The notes below the pieces were generated by a model. The model was not told where the DNA came from. It saw only the letters and a list, made by a program, of their open reading frames with translations, and did not search any database. DNA of 46,832 nt from Prochlorococcus sp. AG-402-I20 (lineage in GTDB: Bacteria; Cyanobacteriota; Cyanobacteriia; PCC-6307; Cyanobiaceae). The position numbers were made by a program, and so were the translations under genes. The stretch lies in assembly GCA_003216975.1 (NCBI GenBank), contig QCHY01000012.1, forward strand, positions 1-46,832, given 5' to 3'. Shown piece by piece: positions 9,077 through 18,908 of this stretch; positions within the stretch are counted from its first letter, which is position 1, and each line of letters starts with the position of its first letter.

Positions 9077-10261
9077 ATGTTAGGAGCAGATGTTTCCTCT
9101 CCAGGTGTACTAAATATTGAGGACCTCAGGTCTAGGGCTAAAAATCGTTTACCGGCAATGGTTTTTAACTATATAGATAGTGGTGCAGATAGAGAACAAA
9201 CACTTTCACAAAATTGCAACGCATATAATGAAATTTTATTTAGACCTAGATGTGCGGTTTCTGTTCCTTCGTGTGATCTTGAAATATCTGTTTTAGATCA
9301 GAAGTTTCAACTTCCTTTTTTGTTGGGACCAGTAGGAAGTAGCAGGATGTTCTATCCCCGAGGAGAAGTAGTTGCAGCTAGAGAGGCAGGAAAAGCTGGA
9401 ACTGGATATACATTGTCGACTCTTTCAGGTTGTTTACTAGAAGATGTTAAAGCGGCTACAAAAGGGCCAGCTTGGTATCAGCTTTATTTACTAGGAGGTA
9501 AAGAAGTCGCGTTAAAGACAATTGCTAGAGCTAAAGAAGCAGGATTCTCAGCAATAGTTGTAACTATTGATACACCCGTATCTGGTTTAAGGGAAAGAGA
9601 TATGCGATCAGGAACTCAACAGCTTTTATCAATGAATCCTTTTGAGATGCTTCCTTATATTCCTCAAATATTAGTTAAACCATGCTGGATGACTCAATGG
9701 TTAAGTGATGGAGGCTTAATGAGTTTTCCAAATGTTCAACTTGATGATGGACCTATGGGGTATACGGCAATTGGACCTGCTTTAGAACAATCAGTTGTTA
9801 CTTGGGAGGATCTTCAATGGATACGCGAAGCGTGGGGTGGAAAAATTATTGTTAAGGGTATACATATTGGTGATGATGCAAAAAAAGCGGCAGAACTAGG
9901 AGCTGATGCGATCGTTATTTCTAATCATGGAGCCAGGCAACTTGATAGCGTTGCCCCCACGATCCGTGTTTTGCCCGAAATTTTAGCTGCAGTTGATGGG
10001 AAAATAGATGTATTGCTAGATGGAGGTATTCGCAGGGGTAGCGATGTAGTTAAAGCATTATGTCTTGGCGCAAAAGGAGTTTTGATAGGTAGAGCCTATG
10101 CGTATGGACTTGCTGCTGCAGGAGGAAAAGGCGTTGCCAGAGCTATAGAAATTCTTCAAACGGATATAGTGAGAACTATGAAATTATTAGGTTGCGGGTC
10201 TGTTGCCGATTTAAATAAATCTTATATTCAAGTTCCTGAAAGTTGGGAGAGGTTTGAATAG
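9077..10261 (+). CDS. FMN-dependent alpha-hydroxy acid dehydrogenase/oxidase
   Basis: It oxidises an L-2-hydroxy acid (lactate, glycolate or similar) to the 2-oxo acid with FMN. The 394 residues form the expected TIM barrel: NYIDSGADREQTL near the N-terminus (substrate-binding Tyr), GPVGSSRMFYPRGE, WYQLYLLGGKEVALKTIA, VVTIDTPVSGLRERDMR, the catalytic SNHGARQLD motif with its His, and the phosphate-binding DGGIRRGSDVVKALCLGA. Whether it is a lactate dehydrogenase, lactate oxidase or glycolate oxidase cannot be decided by eye. It lies 30 bases upstream of a four-carbon acid sugar kinase gene on the same strand, which hints at a shared small-acid pathway. Confidence 0.88.
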   Translation: MLGADVSSPGVLNIEDLRSRAKNRLPAMVFNYIDSGADREQTLSQNCNAYNEILFRPRCAVSVPSCDLEISVLDQKFQLPFLLGPVGSSRMFYPRGEVVAAREAGKAGTGYTLSTLSGCLLEDVKAATKGPAWYQLYLLGGKEVALKTIARAKEAGFSAIVVTIDTPVSGLRERDMRSGTQQLLSMNPFEMLPYIPQILVKPCWMTQWLSDGGLMSFPNVQLDDGPMGYTAIGPALEQSVVTWEDLQWIREAWGGKIIVKGIHIGDDAKKAAELGADAIVISNHGARQLDSVAPTIRVLPEILAAVDGKIDVLLDGGIRRGSDVVKALCLGAKGVLIGRAYAYGLAAAGGKGVARAIEILQTDIVRTMKLLGCGSVADLNKSYIQVPESWERFE

Positions 10262-10291
10262 ATGTTTTATTAAACAATAGATTAATTTTTT

Positions 10292-11644
10292 ATGAAAATA
10301 ATTATTTTTGATGATGATCCAACTGGATCACAAACTGTTTATGGTTGCCCATTATTATTAAATTGGGATGAACAAACTCTAGAGGAAGCATTTATAAAAT
10401 CTTCGCCTTTAATATTTATACTTGCGAATACAAGATCTTTATCTTCTGTTTTAGCTGTTAATAAAACCAGAGAAATATGCTCATCTATTAAGAAGTTTTT
10501 TTTAAGACAAGGATATTCTAAAGATGATTATTTTTATATTAGTAGAGGTGATTCAACATTACGTGGTCATGGTGTTTTGGAACCTGCAATTCTTGCGGAA
10601 GAATTAGGACCATTTCATGCAACATTTCATATTCCAGCTTTTTTGGAAGGTGGAAGAACAACTGAAAACGGTATTCATTATTTAAATGAAATACCAATTC
10701 ATATGACGGACTTTGCTCATGATAATGTTTTTGGATTTTCTACTAGTGATTTAGCTAAATGGATTGAAGAAAAAAGTTTTGGAAAGATACAGGTGGGAAA
10801 TATCTTGCACATTAAAATTAAACAATTAGATATAGCTTTTAATAATGAAGATGGCTTTAAATCTCTTTTAAGCTTTTTGTCTAAACTAGAAAATAATATT
10901 TCTGTAGTTGTGGATGCTAAATCACCTCATCATTTAGAAACACTAGCTAGAGCGATTAAAGTAGTTGCTAAACAAAAAAGATTTCTTTTCAGAACAGCAG
11001 CAAGCTTTATCAACTCTTTGGCTGAATTACCTCCTAATCCTAAATGTACTGCAGATTTAGTTTCTTTAAAATCGAAAAATAATCAATTTGAATATAAACC
11101 AGGTTTGATAATGGTTGGCTCCCATGTGAAATTAGCTACAGATCAATTAGAGGTTTTATTGAAAGATGATTCCTGTGAAGGTTTGGAAATACCAGTTAGT
11201 AAATTAGCTGATATTTTTGCTTTAGAAGATTTTCAAGATGAAATCTTAGAGCTGGAGGAAATTTTATTATCGAGAATAGATAATATTTTGGATATCAAAA
11301 AAGTACCCGTTTTATATACTTCTAGAGAAGAAATGAAGTTTTCTTCTCACTCTAAAAGAATGAATTTTGGACTGGAACTTGCAGAGTTTATGGCAATCTT
11401 AGTTGGAAAAATAAGTAATAAGCTTGGTTATATTATTAGTAAAGGAGGTATTACAACACAACTTTTATTGAAAAAAGGATTAAATTTTAATCATTTAGAT
11501 TTAAAAGGCCAAATATTACCAGGATTGTCAATAGTAAAAAGTAATTCTAATCAATATGATATGCCAGTAGTTACTTTTCCAGGTAATCTAGGCAATGAAA
11601 AAACACTTCTAGAATCATTCAGATTGATGGAGTCAAATTCTTAA
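10292..11644 (+). CDS. Four-carbon acid sugar kinase family protein (DUF1537/OtnK-like)
   Basis: Characterised members phosphorylate 3-oxo-tetronate, D-threonate or D-erythronate. This 450-residue protein starts with IIIFDDDPTGSQTVYGCPLL, the acidic DDDPTG signature of the N-terminal domain, followed by LANTRSLSS and ISRGDSTLRGHG. The C-terminal nucleotide domain shows IISKGGITTQLLLKKGLN and a closing VTFPGNLGN. Partner genes usual in bacterial operons (OtnC aldolase, OtnI isomerase, PdxA2/DenD dehydrogenase) are absent; the upstream neighbour is the FMN hydroxyacid dehydrogenase. The substrate is therefore open. It converges on icd with a 28-base gap. Confidence 0.82.
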   Translation: MKIIIFDDDPTGSQTVYGCPLLLNWDEQTLEEAFIKSSPLIFILANTRSLSSVLAVNKTREICSSIKKFFLRQGYSKDDYFYISRGDSTLRGHGVLEPAILAEELGPFHATFHIPAFLEGGRTTENGIHYLNEIPIHMTDFAHDNVFGFSTSDLAKWIEEKSFGKIQVGNILHIKIKQLDIAFNNEDGFKSLLSFLSKLENNISVVVDAKSPHHLETLARAIKVVAKQKRFLFRTAASFINSLAELPPNPKCTADLVSLKSKNNQFEYKPGLIMVGSHVKLATDQLEVLLKDDSCEGLEIPVSKLADIFALEDFQDEILELEEILLSRIDNILDIKKVPVLYTSREEMKFSSHSKRMNFGLELAEFMAILVGKISNKLGYIISKGGITTQLLLKKGLNFNHLDLKGQILPGLSIVKSNSNQYDMPVVTFPGNLGNEKTLLESFRLMESNS

Positions 11645-11672
11645 TTGCTGAAAGACTCTAAAGAATACTCAA

Positions 11673-13097
11673 TTAAAATCTTTCAACAATTGATTTAGCA
11701 AAATCACTACAACTAAGAGGCTCTACGCGTGGTTCCATTAATCGTGCCAGATCGTAAGTAACTTGTTTATCTGAAATAGATTTACTTAATCCATTTGTAA
11801 TTAATTTTGCTGCCTCATTCCAACCTAAATATTCCAGCATCATTACTCCACTAAGTATTACTGAACCTGGATTGATTCTGTCCAAGCCCGCATGTTTTGG
11901 AGCTGTTCCATGGGTGGCTTCGAAAATAGCCGCCCTATCTCCAATGTTTGCTCCTGGTGCCATCCCCAGTCCACCCACAATTGCTGCGGCCGCATCTGAT
12001 ATGTAATCACCGTTAAGGTTGAGAGTTGCAAGTATGGAATACTCTTGAGGTCGAGTTTGAATTTGTTGAAAAATACTATCTGCTATTCGGTCATCAACCA
12101 TCACCATGTCTTTCCATTTCCCATTGCCATGACTGGTGCCAATGCTTGTAAGAACTGAGCCAACTTCATCACAAATAGCTTTCTTTTTCTCTTCTGTTAA
12201 AGATGAATAACCTGGATCAATCAACTCAGCATTTTCCTCATGGGAGATGCGAGGATTTTTTTCTAAGTTATCTAAAATCCAACTTTCTCTTTCGGTTACG
12301 CATTCATTCCTAAATTCTGTGGTCGCTAATTCGTATCCCCAATCTCTGAAAGCTCCTTCAGTAAATTTCATGATATTTCCCTTATGAACTAAGGTCACAT
12401 GTCTTTTGCTCCCCTCAAGTTTGAGTGCATGTTTAATCGCTCGTCTGATATGTCTTTGACTACCACTTTTGCTAACAGGTTTAATTCCGATTCCTGCTCC
12501 TTTAGGGATTTTCCTGTTTTTTAGTTTTTGGCTTGCTGGAATTATTTCATTATTCAGTTGATTAATCAATTTGATACATTCGGGATCATCAGATTCCCAT
12601 TCAATGCCCATGTAAATATCTTCAGTATTTTCTCGATAAACAATTACATCTAAATCTTGCGGCTTTTTATGAGGGCTTGGAGTCCCTTCGTAATATTTGC
12701 AAGGTCTAACGCATGAATACAAATCAAAAATTTGTCTTAGAGATACGTTTAAAGATCTAATCCCTCCGCCTACAGGTGTTGTTAAAGGTCCTTTGATTGC
12801 TATACCGTAAGTTCGTATCGCCTCAAGGGTGTCGTTTGGTAAGTATTGATAGGTTCCATATAAGTCGCAAGCTTCATCACCAGCATAGATTTTGAACCAT
12901 TCTATGGATCTATTTCTTCCATAAGCTTTTTCAATAGCTTTATCGATTACTAATTGTGTAGCAGGCCAAATATCTATTCCGGTTCCATCACCTCTGATAA
13001 ATGGAATAATTGGATGGTCTGGTACGACTGGGTTTCCATCAACAAAAGTAATTTTTTGGCCTTCTGATGGAGCAATGAGCTTTTCAAAATTTGCCAT
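11673..13097 (-). CDS. icd: NADP-dependent isocitrate dehydrogenase
   Basis: The enzyme converts isocitrate to 2-oxoglutarate, the carbon skeleton for ammonium assimilation and the nitrogen-status signal in cyanobacteria. The 474-residue product shows IPFIRGDGTGIDIWPA at the N-terminus, the substrate loop GGIRSLNVSLRQIFDLYSCVRP, quoted as GGIRSLNVSLRQ then IFDLYSCVRP, the signature DLDVIVYRENTEDIYMGIEW and NLNGDYISDAAAAIVGGLG. The NADP-binding EATHGTAPKHAG follows. Its length, longer than the 416-residue E. coli form, is usual for marine cyanobacteria. The start is ATG (MANFEKLIAPSEG). It is divergent from ho1, with 79 bases between start codons. Confidence 0.95.
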   Translation of the reverse strand: MANFEKLIAPSEGQKITFVDGNPVVPDHPIIPFIRGDGTGIDIWPATQLVIDKAIEKAYGRNRSIEWFKIYAGDEACDLYGTYQYLPNDTLEAIRTYGIAIKGPLTTPVGGGIRSLNVSLRQIFDLYSCVRPCKYYEGTPSPHKKPQDLDVIVYRENTEDIYMGIEWESDDPECIKLINQLNNEIIPASQKLKNRKIPKGAGIGIKPVSKSGSQRHIRRAIKHALKLEGSKRHVTLVHKGNIMKFTEGAFRDWGYELATTEFRNECVTERESWILDNLEKNPRISHEENAELIDPGYSSLTEEKKKAICDEVGSVLTSIGTSHGNGKWKDMVMVDDRIADSIFQQIQTRPQEYSILATLNLNGDYISDAAAAIVGGLGMAPGANIGDRAAIFEATHGTAPKHAGLDRINPGSVILSGVMMLEYLGWNEAAKLITNGLSKSISDKQVTYDLARLMEPRVEPLSCSDFAKSIVERF

Positions 13098-13176
13098 AAT
13101 TTTTATTCAGCGATTAATAGATCTAATGTTGAGCTTATGTCTAAGTGGTAAGTTTTGATTAAATGATTTTGAACTC

Positions 13177-13884
13177 ATGTCAGTAGCCTTGGCTAGGCAA
13201 CTTCGTGAAGGGACTAAAAAGTCTCATACGATGGCTGAAAATACAGGTTTTATAAGTTGTTTTCTCAAGGGAGTAGTTGATAAGTCCTCATATAGAAATT
13301 TATTAGCTGATTTATATTTTGTTTACTCTGCAATGGAGGAAGAGATAGAAAAACTTTGTGAAAGTTCTCATCCGATAATTTCTCCAATTGGATTTAAAGA
13401 GCTTTTTCGTAAGAAAAAACTGGAACAAGATCTTTCGTTTTACTTTGGTAGTAAGTGGTCTGAATTGGTCAAACCCTCTAAGCCAGCTGTTGAATATGAA
13501 GCAAGAATTAGAGAAATTGCTAAAGATAATCCTGAACTTTTAATTGGGCATCATTACAGCAGATATATAGGAGACTTGTCTGGGGGACAGCTTTTGAAAA
13601 CCATCACTAAAAAAGCCATGAATCTATCTGGTGATGAGGGACTTAGCTTTTACATTTTTGAGGAAATTAGAGATGAAAAAGAATTTAAAATCAAGTATCG
13701 AAATACATTAGATAATCTTCCGATTAATCAGAAAATTGCAGATTCAATTATAGAAGAAGCTAATAGATCTTTTAAATATAATATGGACATTTTTAATGAA
13801 TTGGAAGGAAATTTAATTGCTGCTATAGGAAAAGTTTTATTTAGATTTTTTGCAAAGAAAAAGCGAAAAGGTAGTACCGAGTAA
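13177..13884 (+). CDS. ho1: Heme oxygenase (biliverdin-forming)
   Basis: It opens heme to biliverdin IX-alpha, CO and iron using ferredoxin electrons, the first step of bilin synthesis. The 235 residues carry the proximal-His region LREGTKKSHTMAENTGF (His near residue 17) and the heme oxygenase signature LIGHHYSRYIGDLSGGQLLK near residue 125. The family is soluble and helical, matching the pattern here. It is followed on the same strand, after a 160-base gap, by pebA and pebB, so the three genes cover heme to phycoerythrobilin. The last twenty residues are strongly basic (FRFFAKKKRKGS). Confidence 0.95.
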   Translation: MSVALARQLREGTKKSHTMAENTGFISCFLKGVVDKSSYRNLLADLYFVYSAMEEEIEKLCESSHPIISPIGFKELFRKKKLEQDLSFYFGSKWSELVKPSKPAVEYEARIREIAKDNPELLIGHHYSRYIGDLSGGQLLKTITKKAMNLSGDEGLSFYIFEEIRDEKEFKIKYRNTLDNLPINQKIADSIIEEANRSFKYNMDIFNELEGNLIAAIGKVLFRFFAKKKRKGSTE

Positions 13885-14043
13885 AAAAATGAATATTTTC
13901 TAAACACTATTCCTTTATTTATATTCAGTATCTATTAAGATGTCTATTAGAATAGTAAAAAAGCTTGTATTTATTCATTTTAACTGATTCAAACACTTTA
14001 ATGGAGAGAAAATTTTTAAATCCTATAAAGGAGATGATTGTAA

Positions 14044-14745
14044 ATGTTTGACGATCTTTTAGATGAGTTAACTAAAGATATTCTTGAACATGGCGGTAAG
14101 AAGTTGATTGTTCCGGATGAATTTTGTGAACGTGTTTCTACCAAAGGCAATTATAAATTGAATAGCTGGTTATGGGATGTTCCTGGATTTCGAAGATGGA
14201 GAGTGACCAGATTGGACGCAGGAGATCGCCTTCAAGTATTAAATTCAGTTGCTTACCCTCATGATCAAAATGATATGCCAATTATGGGTATTGATCTTTT
14301 GTGGTTTGAGAAAAAAGAAAAGCTAGTAGCTATTCTTGATTTCCAGCCTCTTGTTCAAGATAAAGAATATTTGGATAGATACTTTGATGGCTTAAAAAGT
14401 TTAAAACAATGTTTTAATGAGTTTAATTTTGATATGAAAAGTAATATTTATGATCCAAAAAAGTACTTCTCTCCATGGGCTCTATTTTGCAAAGGTGGTA
14501 ATTTTGAAGCCAAAAATATTTTACCAAAAGTTTTTAGCTCTTTTCTTAAATGTTATTGGATAAATCTTGATTTATCTAAAGTTAATGAAAATTATATTAA
14601 ATCTAAAGAGGTCAGCTTATTGCATATAGATTATAATAAATATAGTGCTGAAAAAGATCCTGCTCATGGTTTATTTTCTGGCTTTTTTGGCAAAGAATGG
14701 TCAGAGAAATATATGAATGATTTTTTATTTCCTTTGAGTCTATAA
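14044..14745 (+). CDS. pebA: 15,16-dihydrobiliverdin:ferredoxin oxidoreductase
   Basis: PebA reduces biliverdin to 15,16-dihydrobiliverdin with ferredoxin and passes the product to PebB. The 233-residue protein is a ferredoxin-dependent bilin reductase: WLWDVPGFRRWRVTRLDAGD, DMPIMGIDLLWFE, LDFQPLVQDKEYLDRYFDGL and the C-terminal DPAHGLFSGFFGKEWSEKYM. Assignment as PebA rather than PebB rests on being the shorter and first of the pair and on the SWLWDVPGFRRWR block. A strong ribosome site, AAAGGAGATGATTG, stands just before the ATG. In Prochlorococcus the pigment serves the small remnant phycoerythrin. Confidence 0.93.
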   Translation: MFDDLLDELTKDILEHGGKKLIVPDEFCERVSTKGNYKLNSWLWDVPGFRRWRVTRLDAGDRLQVLNSVAYPHDQNDMPIMGIDLLWFEKKEKLVAILDFQPLVQDKEYLDRYFDGLKSLKQCFNEFNFDMKSNIYDPKKYFSPWALFCKGGNFEAKNILPKVFSSFLKCYWINLDLSKVNENYIKSKEVSLLHIDYNKYSAEKDPAHGLFSGFFGKEWSEKYMNDFLFPLSL

Positions 14746-14772
14746 ACATTAATTCTTAATTTTATTTGTTAA

Positions 14773-15549
14773 ATGCAAAGTAACCGAAATAATAGTCTTG
14801 AACCTCTTTTAATCAGTAATTGGCGTTGGGCTTATTTTTTAGATGAAACTATTAAAAAGTTTTCTATTTTTGAACCTAGTCCTTATCCAATCAAGAAAGA
14901 TTTTCTTTGTAAAGAATCATTCTTTGGATCAAGCAAAAATCCTAAAAAAGTTATTTTGGAAACATGGGGTCTAAAGACGGAAAAAATACGACAAGCTAGA
15001 TGCGCATGCCTGCAAGCTGGTGAAATGACTTCTGTCATGAATTTGGTAATATCACCTTTGAATATTTATGATTTACCTTTTTTTGGTGCCGATTTTGTAA
15101 CACTACCAAATGGCCATCTGATTGCTTTAGATCTTCAACCTGCATTAAAAGATGATATTGTTCATACTCAATATTGTTTGGGAAAGTTAAAATCTATACA
15201 CGCTAAATGGCAATCTAAACTTCCTTCAGGAGGAGATATCCCATTAGAGGCTAGGCAATATTTTTCTCCAGGTTTTCTTTGGTCTAGAATTCCCTTGGGA
15301 ATAGAAGGTGATCAATTAATTAGTCAGATAATTAAACCAGCTTTCGATGATTATTTGAATTGTTTCTTGGATTTAATAGTTAATTCAAAAAGGATTTCAC
15401 GAGAAAGATCTTCAAAGGTTCTAGATGGTCAGAAAAAATATATGCGATATCGAGCTGACAAAGATCCGGCAAGAGGAATGTTACGAGGCTTCTTTGGGAA
15501 TGAATGGACTGAACATTATATAAATAATATTCTTTTTGACTTACAATAA
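14773..15549 (+). CDS. pebB: Phycoerythrobilin:ferredoxin oxidoreductase
   Basis: PebB reduces 15,16-dihydrobiliverdin to phycoerythrobilin. The 258-residue protein shares the bilin reductase plan with PebA: LETWGLKTEKIRQARC, DLPFFGADFVTLPNGHLIAL, LDLQPALKDDIVHTQYCL, LEARQYFSPGFLWSR and the C-terminal ADKDPARGMLRGFFGNEW. It begins 27 bases after the pebA stop, consistent with one transcript and with the known channelling between the two enzymes. The following phosphatase gene starts 18 bases after its stop, so it may be on the same message. Confidence 0.93.
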   Translation: MQSNRNNSLEPLLISNWRWAYFLDETIKKFSIFEPSPYPIKKDFLCKESFFGSSKNPKKVILETWGLKTEKIRQARCACLQAGEMTSVMNLVISPLNIYDLPFFGADFVTLPNGHLIALDLQPALKDDIVHTQYCLGKLKSIHAKWQSKLPSGGDIPLEARQYFSPGFLWSRIPLGIEGDQLISQIIKPAFDDYLNCFLDLIVNSKRISRERSSKVLDGQKKYMRYRADKDPARGMLRGFFGNEWTEHYINNILFDLQ

Positions 15550-15567
15550 AGTTGAGATTTGAAGACT

Positions 15568-16041
15568 ATGGTAAAAAAAATTCTTTTTGTTTGTTTAGGA
15601 AACATTTGTCGTTCTCCTGCAGCCGAAGGTATCTTTAAGCAAAAAATTAAAGAGAGAGATTTAGAAAACCTTTTTGTGGTTGATTCTGCAGGAACTGGTG
15701 GTTGGCATGTTGGAAATCTTGCAGATCCACGTATGCGTGAAACAGCATTATCAAGAGGTATAGAACTGACTAGCAGATCTAGAAAAATCGAAGAAAGTGA
15801 TGTATATGAATTTGATCAAATTTTGGTTATGGATAATGATAATCTTGATGCTGTTAAATCATTAATTAAAGATCATAAAAATCCTGTAAATTCTAAAATC
15901 AAACTTATTCTAAGTTACTCGAAAAAATCTCAATTAGAAGAAGTCCCTGATCCTTATTATGGTGGGCAAAATGGCTTCGATAAGGTTATAGATTTACTTG
16001 AAGATGCTATTGATGGATTAATAGATAGTATTATTGATTAA
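15568..16041 (+). CDS. Low-molecular-weight protein tyrosine phosphatase
   Basis: The P-loop FVCLGNICRSPAAEG at the N-terminus is the C-x5-R-S active site, and the general-acid loop is EVPDPYYGG near residue 132, so both catalytic parts are present. The 157-residue size fits the family. The ATG at 15568 (MVKKILFV) is preferred over an in-frame TTG three codons upstream. Its targets are unknown; the position right after pebB suggests cotranscription, not a functional link. Its end overlaps the convergent panC/cmk end by 11 bases. Confidence 0.93.
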   Translation: MVKKILFVCLGNICRSPAAEGIFKQKIKERDLENLFVVDSAGTGGWHVGNLADPRMRETALSRGIELTSRSRKIEESDVYEFDQILVMDNDNLDAVKSLIKDHKNPVNSKIKLILSYSKKSQLEEVPDPYYGGQNGFDKVIDLLEDAIDGLIDSIID

Positions 16042-17581
16042 GAGTTGGCCAGACTTCTTCTGGAATCTTTGATCTGAAAATATAAATCAGTTCTTTTAAT
16101 ACATCTTCAATATTCATTCCATCTGTTACTAACTCTATGGCATCTTCAGCTCTTTTTAAAGGAGCTATTTTTCTTTCACTATCTTTTTTATCTCTTTCTT
16201 TTATTTCTTGTTCAAGATCTTCAAGGCTGGAGAATTCATAACCTCTTGTCTTTAAGTCAAGAGCTCTTCTTTTGGCTCTTTCTGTGGGAGAGGCAGTAAG
16301 AAAAATTTTTACATCTGCATCTGGAAAGACAGCTGTGCCAATATCTCTTCCTTCAGCAATTAAACCCCCATTCTCTCCAATTATCTGTTGTTGTTTTGTG
16401 AGTAAATCTCGTACATATTGTTGTTTTGCAATTTCAGAAACCATTGAAGTCACTTCAGGGGATCGTATCTTTTTTGTTACGTCAATATTATTGATCAATA
16501 TTTTTTGCTCAGTAAAGCTTGAGTTTTGAAATTCTAATTTTGAATCTTTCAAGACTTTTTTGATTTCTGATTGATTACTTGGATCAATAGAATTCCTTAT
16601 TATTAACCAAGTAACAGCTCGATACATTGCGCCAGTATCTAAATAAATAAAACCAAGTTTTTTGGCAAATGCTTTAGTGACAGTGCTTTTCCCTGCACCA
16701 GCTGGACCATCAATCGCAATAATTGGTTTTCGATGCATAAGAAAAATGTGATCAATTAGCCTAGTAGACCCACATTTTACTGCTACTGCTAAAAGGCATA
16801 GTCTATTTATTTTTTCTGTTTCTTTTAATGAAAATGGATCTACTACTTTTAGATATTCAATTTTTAAATTGTTTTCTTTAATTATGGAAGCTATTTTTCT
16901 GAGGTTTATTATTTTCTCTTTCTCAAATTCTGTTTTTGCTTCTTTGAGTGCATTAGGTAATGATTGAGCATCTACTCTTTCAGAATCGCTCAAATAAGAA
17001 TTTCTTGAACTATAAGCCAATCCACTTAGGTTTCTTTTGGTGGAAAAGGATTCAATTTTTATAGGTATGGATAGTTCTTGAAATAGTTTTCTAATAATAA
17101 TCAATTGTTGCCAGTCTTTTTCCCCTAAGATTAGTTTCTCTGGTCTGATAATTCTGATGAGACGAATAATTACTGTTGCAACTCCATCAAAATGCCCCTC
17201 TCTCTCTGCTCCACATAATTGATTATGTAATGTTTGAGGAACTTGAATTTTAAAATGTGAATCTTCTCCACCTGGAAAAACTTCAAAATAATCCGGAGCC
17301 CAAATGGCATCTGCTCCCGATTCAAAAGCTAATTCAGCATCTTTGCTTATATTTCTGGGATATTTTTTGAAGTCTTCATCCTTTCCAAATTGCAATGGAT
17401 TGACAAAAATACTTACAAGAATAATTTCGTTGATTTTTGTTTTTCTTTCTTTTGCTTTTTCAATTAAATATTGATGCCCAGGGTGCAGTCCTCCCATCGT
17501 AGGGATAAAAATTACTGCTGAATTTTGTTCACTAAGCCAATCTTTTAATTCAGCATTAGTGTGGAAGATTTTTTGTACCAC
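16031..17581 (-). CDS. panC/cmk: Bifunctional pantoate-beta-alanine ligase / cytidylate kinase
   Basis: This is a fusion typical of cyanobacteria. Residues 1-275 are PanC, which joins pantoate and beta-alanine for coenzyme A: FIPTMGGLHPGHQYLIEKA holds the nucleotide-binding HPGH, and ILGEKDWQQL and SSRNSYLS follow. From about residue 283 comes cytidylate kinase: IAIDGPAGAGKSTVTKAFAK (Walker A), IYLDTGAMYRAVTW and EGRDIGTAVFPDADVKIFLT. The start codon is GTG at 17581 (MVQKIFHTN). At 516 residues it has the normal fusion length. It overlaps the convergent phosphatase gene by 11 bases. Confidence 0.95.
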   Translation of the reverse strand: MVQKIFHTNAELKDWLSEQNSAVIFIPTMGGLHPGHQYLIEKAKERKTKINEIILVSIFVNPLQFGKDEDFKKYPRNISKDAELAFESGADAIWAPDYFEVFPGGEDSHFKIQVPQTLHNQLCGAEREGHFDGVATVIIRLIRIIRPEKLILGEKDWQQLIIIRKLFQELSIPIKIESFSTKRNLSGLAYSSRNSYLSDSERVDAQSLPNALKEAKTEFEKEKIINLRKIASIIKENNLKIEYLKVVDPFSLKETEKINRLCLLAVAVKCGSTRLIDHIFLMHRKPIIAIDGPAGAGKSTVTKAFAKKLGFIYLDTGAMYRAVTWLIIRNSIDPSNQSEIKKVLKDSKLEFQNSSFTEQKILINNIDVTKKIRSPEVTSMVSEIAKQQYVRDLLTKQQQIIGENGGLIAEGRDIGTAVFPDADVKIFLTASPTERAKRRALDLKTRGYEFSSLEDLEQEIKERDKKDSERKIAPLKRAEDAIELVTDGMNIEDVLKELIYIFRSKIPEEVWPTLNQ

Positions 17582-17704
17582 TATGTTGGTAAATAAATTA
17601 ATTTGATCAACTTATGATTGAAATGAAATAAGTTGATTGCATACTGATCCCATATGGATTTCATATTAGGGTTCATATCTTTTGAATAAGAAAGCTTTTT
17701 ACTG

Positions 17705-18745
17705 ATGGATTACAAAACTGCGGGAGTTGATGTTACTGCTGGAAGAGCCTTCGTGGAGAGAATTAAATCATGCGTTGAAAAAACTCATAAAACTGAGGTC
17801 ATCGGCGGTTTAGGTGGTTTTGGAGGATGCATAAGAATTCCAAAAGGCTTTGAAAGACCAGTCTTGGTAGCTGGGACGGATGGTGTTGGTACAAAATTAG
17901 AACTAGCTCAGCAATATGCTTCTCATTTTGGCGTTGGAATAGACCTGGTTGCAATGTGCGTCAATGATGTAATAACTAATGGGGCTCGACCTTTATTTTT
18001 TCTTGATTACATAGCCAGCGGAACTTTGACTCCAGATGCTTTGGCTGAAGTAATAGAGGGAATTGCAACAGGCTGTTGTCAATCGGATTGTTCTCTCTTG
18101 GGAGGTGAAACTGCTGAAATGCCTGGTTTTTATCCCAGCGGAAGATATGATCTAGCAGGTTTTTGTGTTGGTATTGTTGAACATAATCACTTAATAGATG
18201 GCTCTCAAATCAATTCGGGAGATCAGATTATTGGGATTCAAAGTAATGGTGTTCATAGCAATGGTTTTAGTCTTGTTCGTAAAGTACTTTCCATGTCAAA
18301 TGTGGATAAAAATACTCTTTATGGGAAAAATCAAAGGAATTTGATTCAATCTTTGCTGGAACCAACCGCAATTTATGTTCAACTTGTTGAAAAATTGTTG
18401 AGAGAGAATTTACCAATTCATGGAATGACGCATATAACAGGTGGAGGCTTGCCAGAGAATCTCCCAAGAATATTTCCCTCTGGATTAGTACCACATTTGG
18501 ATATAACTAGTTGGGAAATATCTGAGATCTTTAAGTGGTTACAAAACGCTGGAGATATTCCAGAAATTGATCTTTGGAATACTTTTAATATGGGTATAGG
18601 TTTTTGTCTAATTGTTCCTAAAAGTGCAGTGAATTCTGCTTTAGAAATATGTATTAAAAATGATTTTGAAGCTTGGGGAATAGGTCAAGTTGTTGAAAGT
18701 CCTGAAAATACAAAGCATATGGATATTATAGGAATACCTAGCTGA
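17705..18745 (+). CDS. purM: Phosphoribosylformylglycinamidine cyclo-ligase (AIR synthetase)
   Basis: It catalyses the fifth step of purine synthesis, closing FGAM to aminoimidazole ribotide with ATP. The 346-residue protein starts [20 protein letters not shown]. It then has [13 protein letters not shown], the ATP loop [35 protein letters not shown] and [13 protein letters not shown], all in the order and spacing of the AIR synthase family. [15 protein letters not shown] lies in the second domain. It stands alone, divergent from panC/cmk across about 120 bases. Confidence 0.96.
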   Translation: MDYKTAGVDVTAGRAFVERIKSCVEKTHKTEVIGGLGGFGGCIRIPKGFERPVLVAGTDGVGTKLELAQQYASHFGVGIDLVAMCVNDVITNGARPLFFLDYIASGTLTPDALAEVIEGIATGCCQSDCSLLGGETAEMPGFYPSGRYDLAGFCVGIVEHNHLIDGSQINSGDQIIGIQSNGVHSNGFSLVRKVLSMSNVDKNTLYGKNQRNLIQSLLEPTAIYVQLVEKLLRENLPIHGMTHITGGGLPENLPRIFPSGLVPHLDITSWEISEIFKWLQNAGDIPEIDLWNTFNMGIGFCLIVPKSAVNSALEICIKNDFEAWGIGQVVESPENTKHMDIIGIPS

Positions 18746-18908
18746 GGATATAAGCGTAGTTTTATAAAATTCTGTATAAGAATTTTTAGAACAAATTAAA
18801 TGAAGGTTAAAAAACATTTTCTATATCGGTAAAAAAACAGTAAGATGTAAAAAAACGCAAGCCGGATATTTAGTTCGGGTAATGCGAAGTTAGATCTTAA
18901 TTAGCTCT

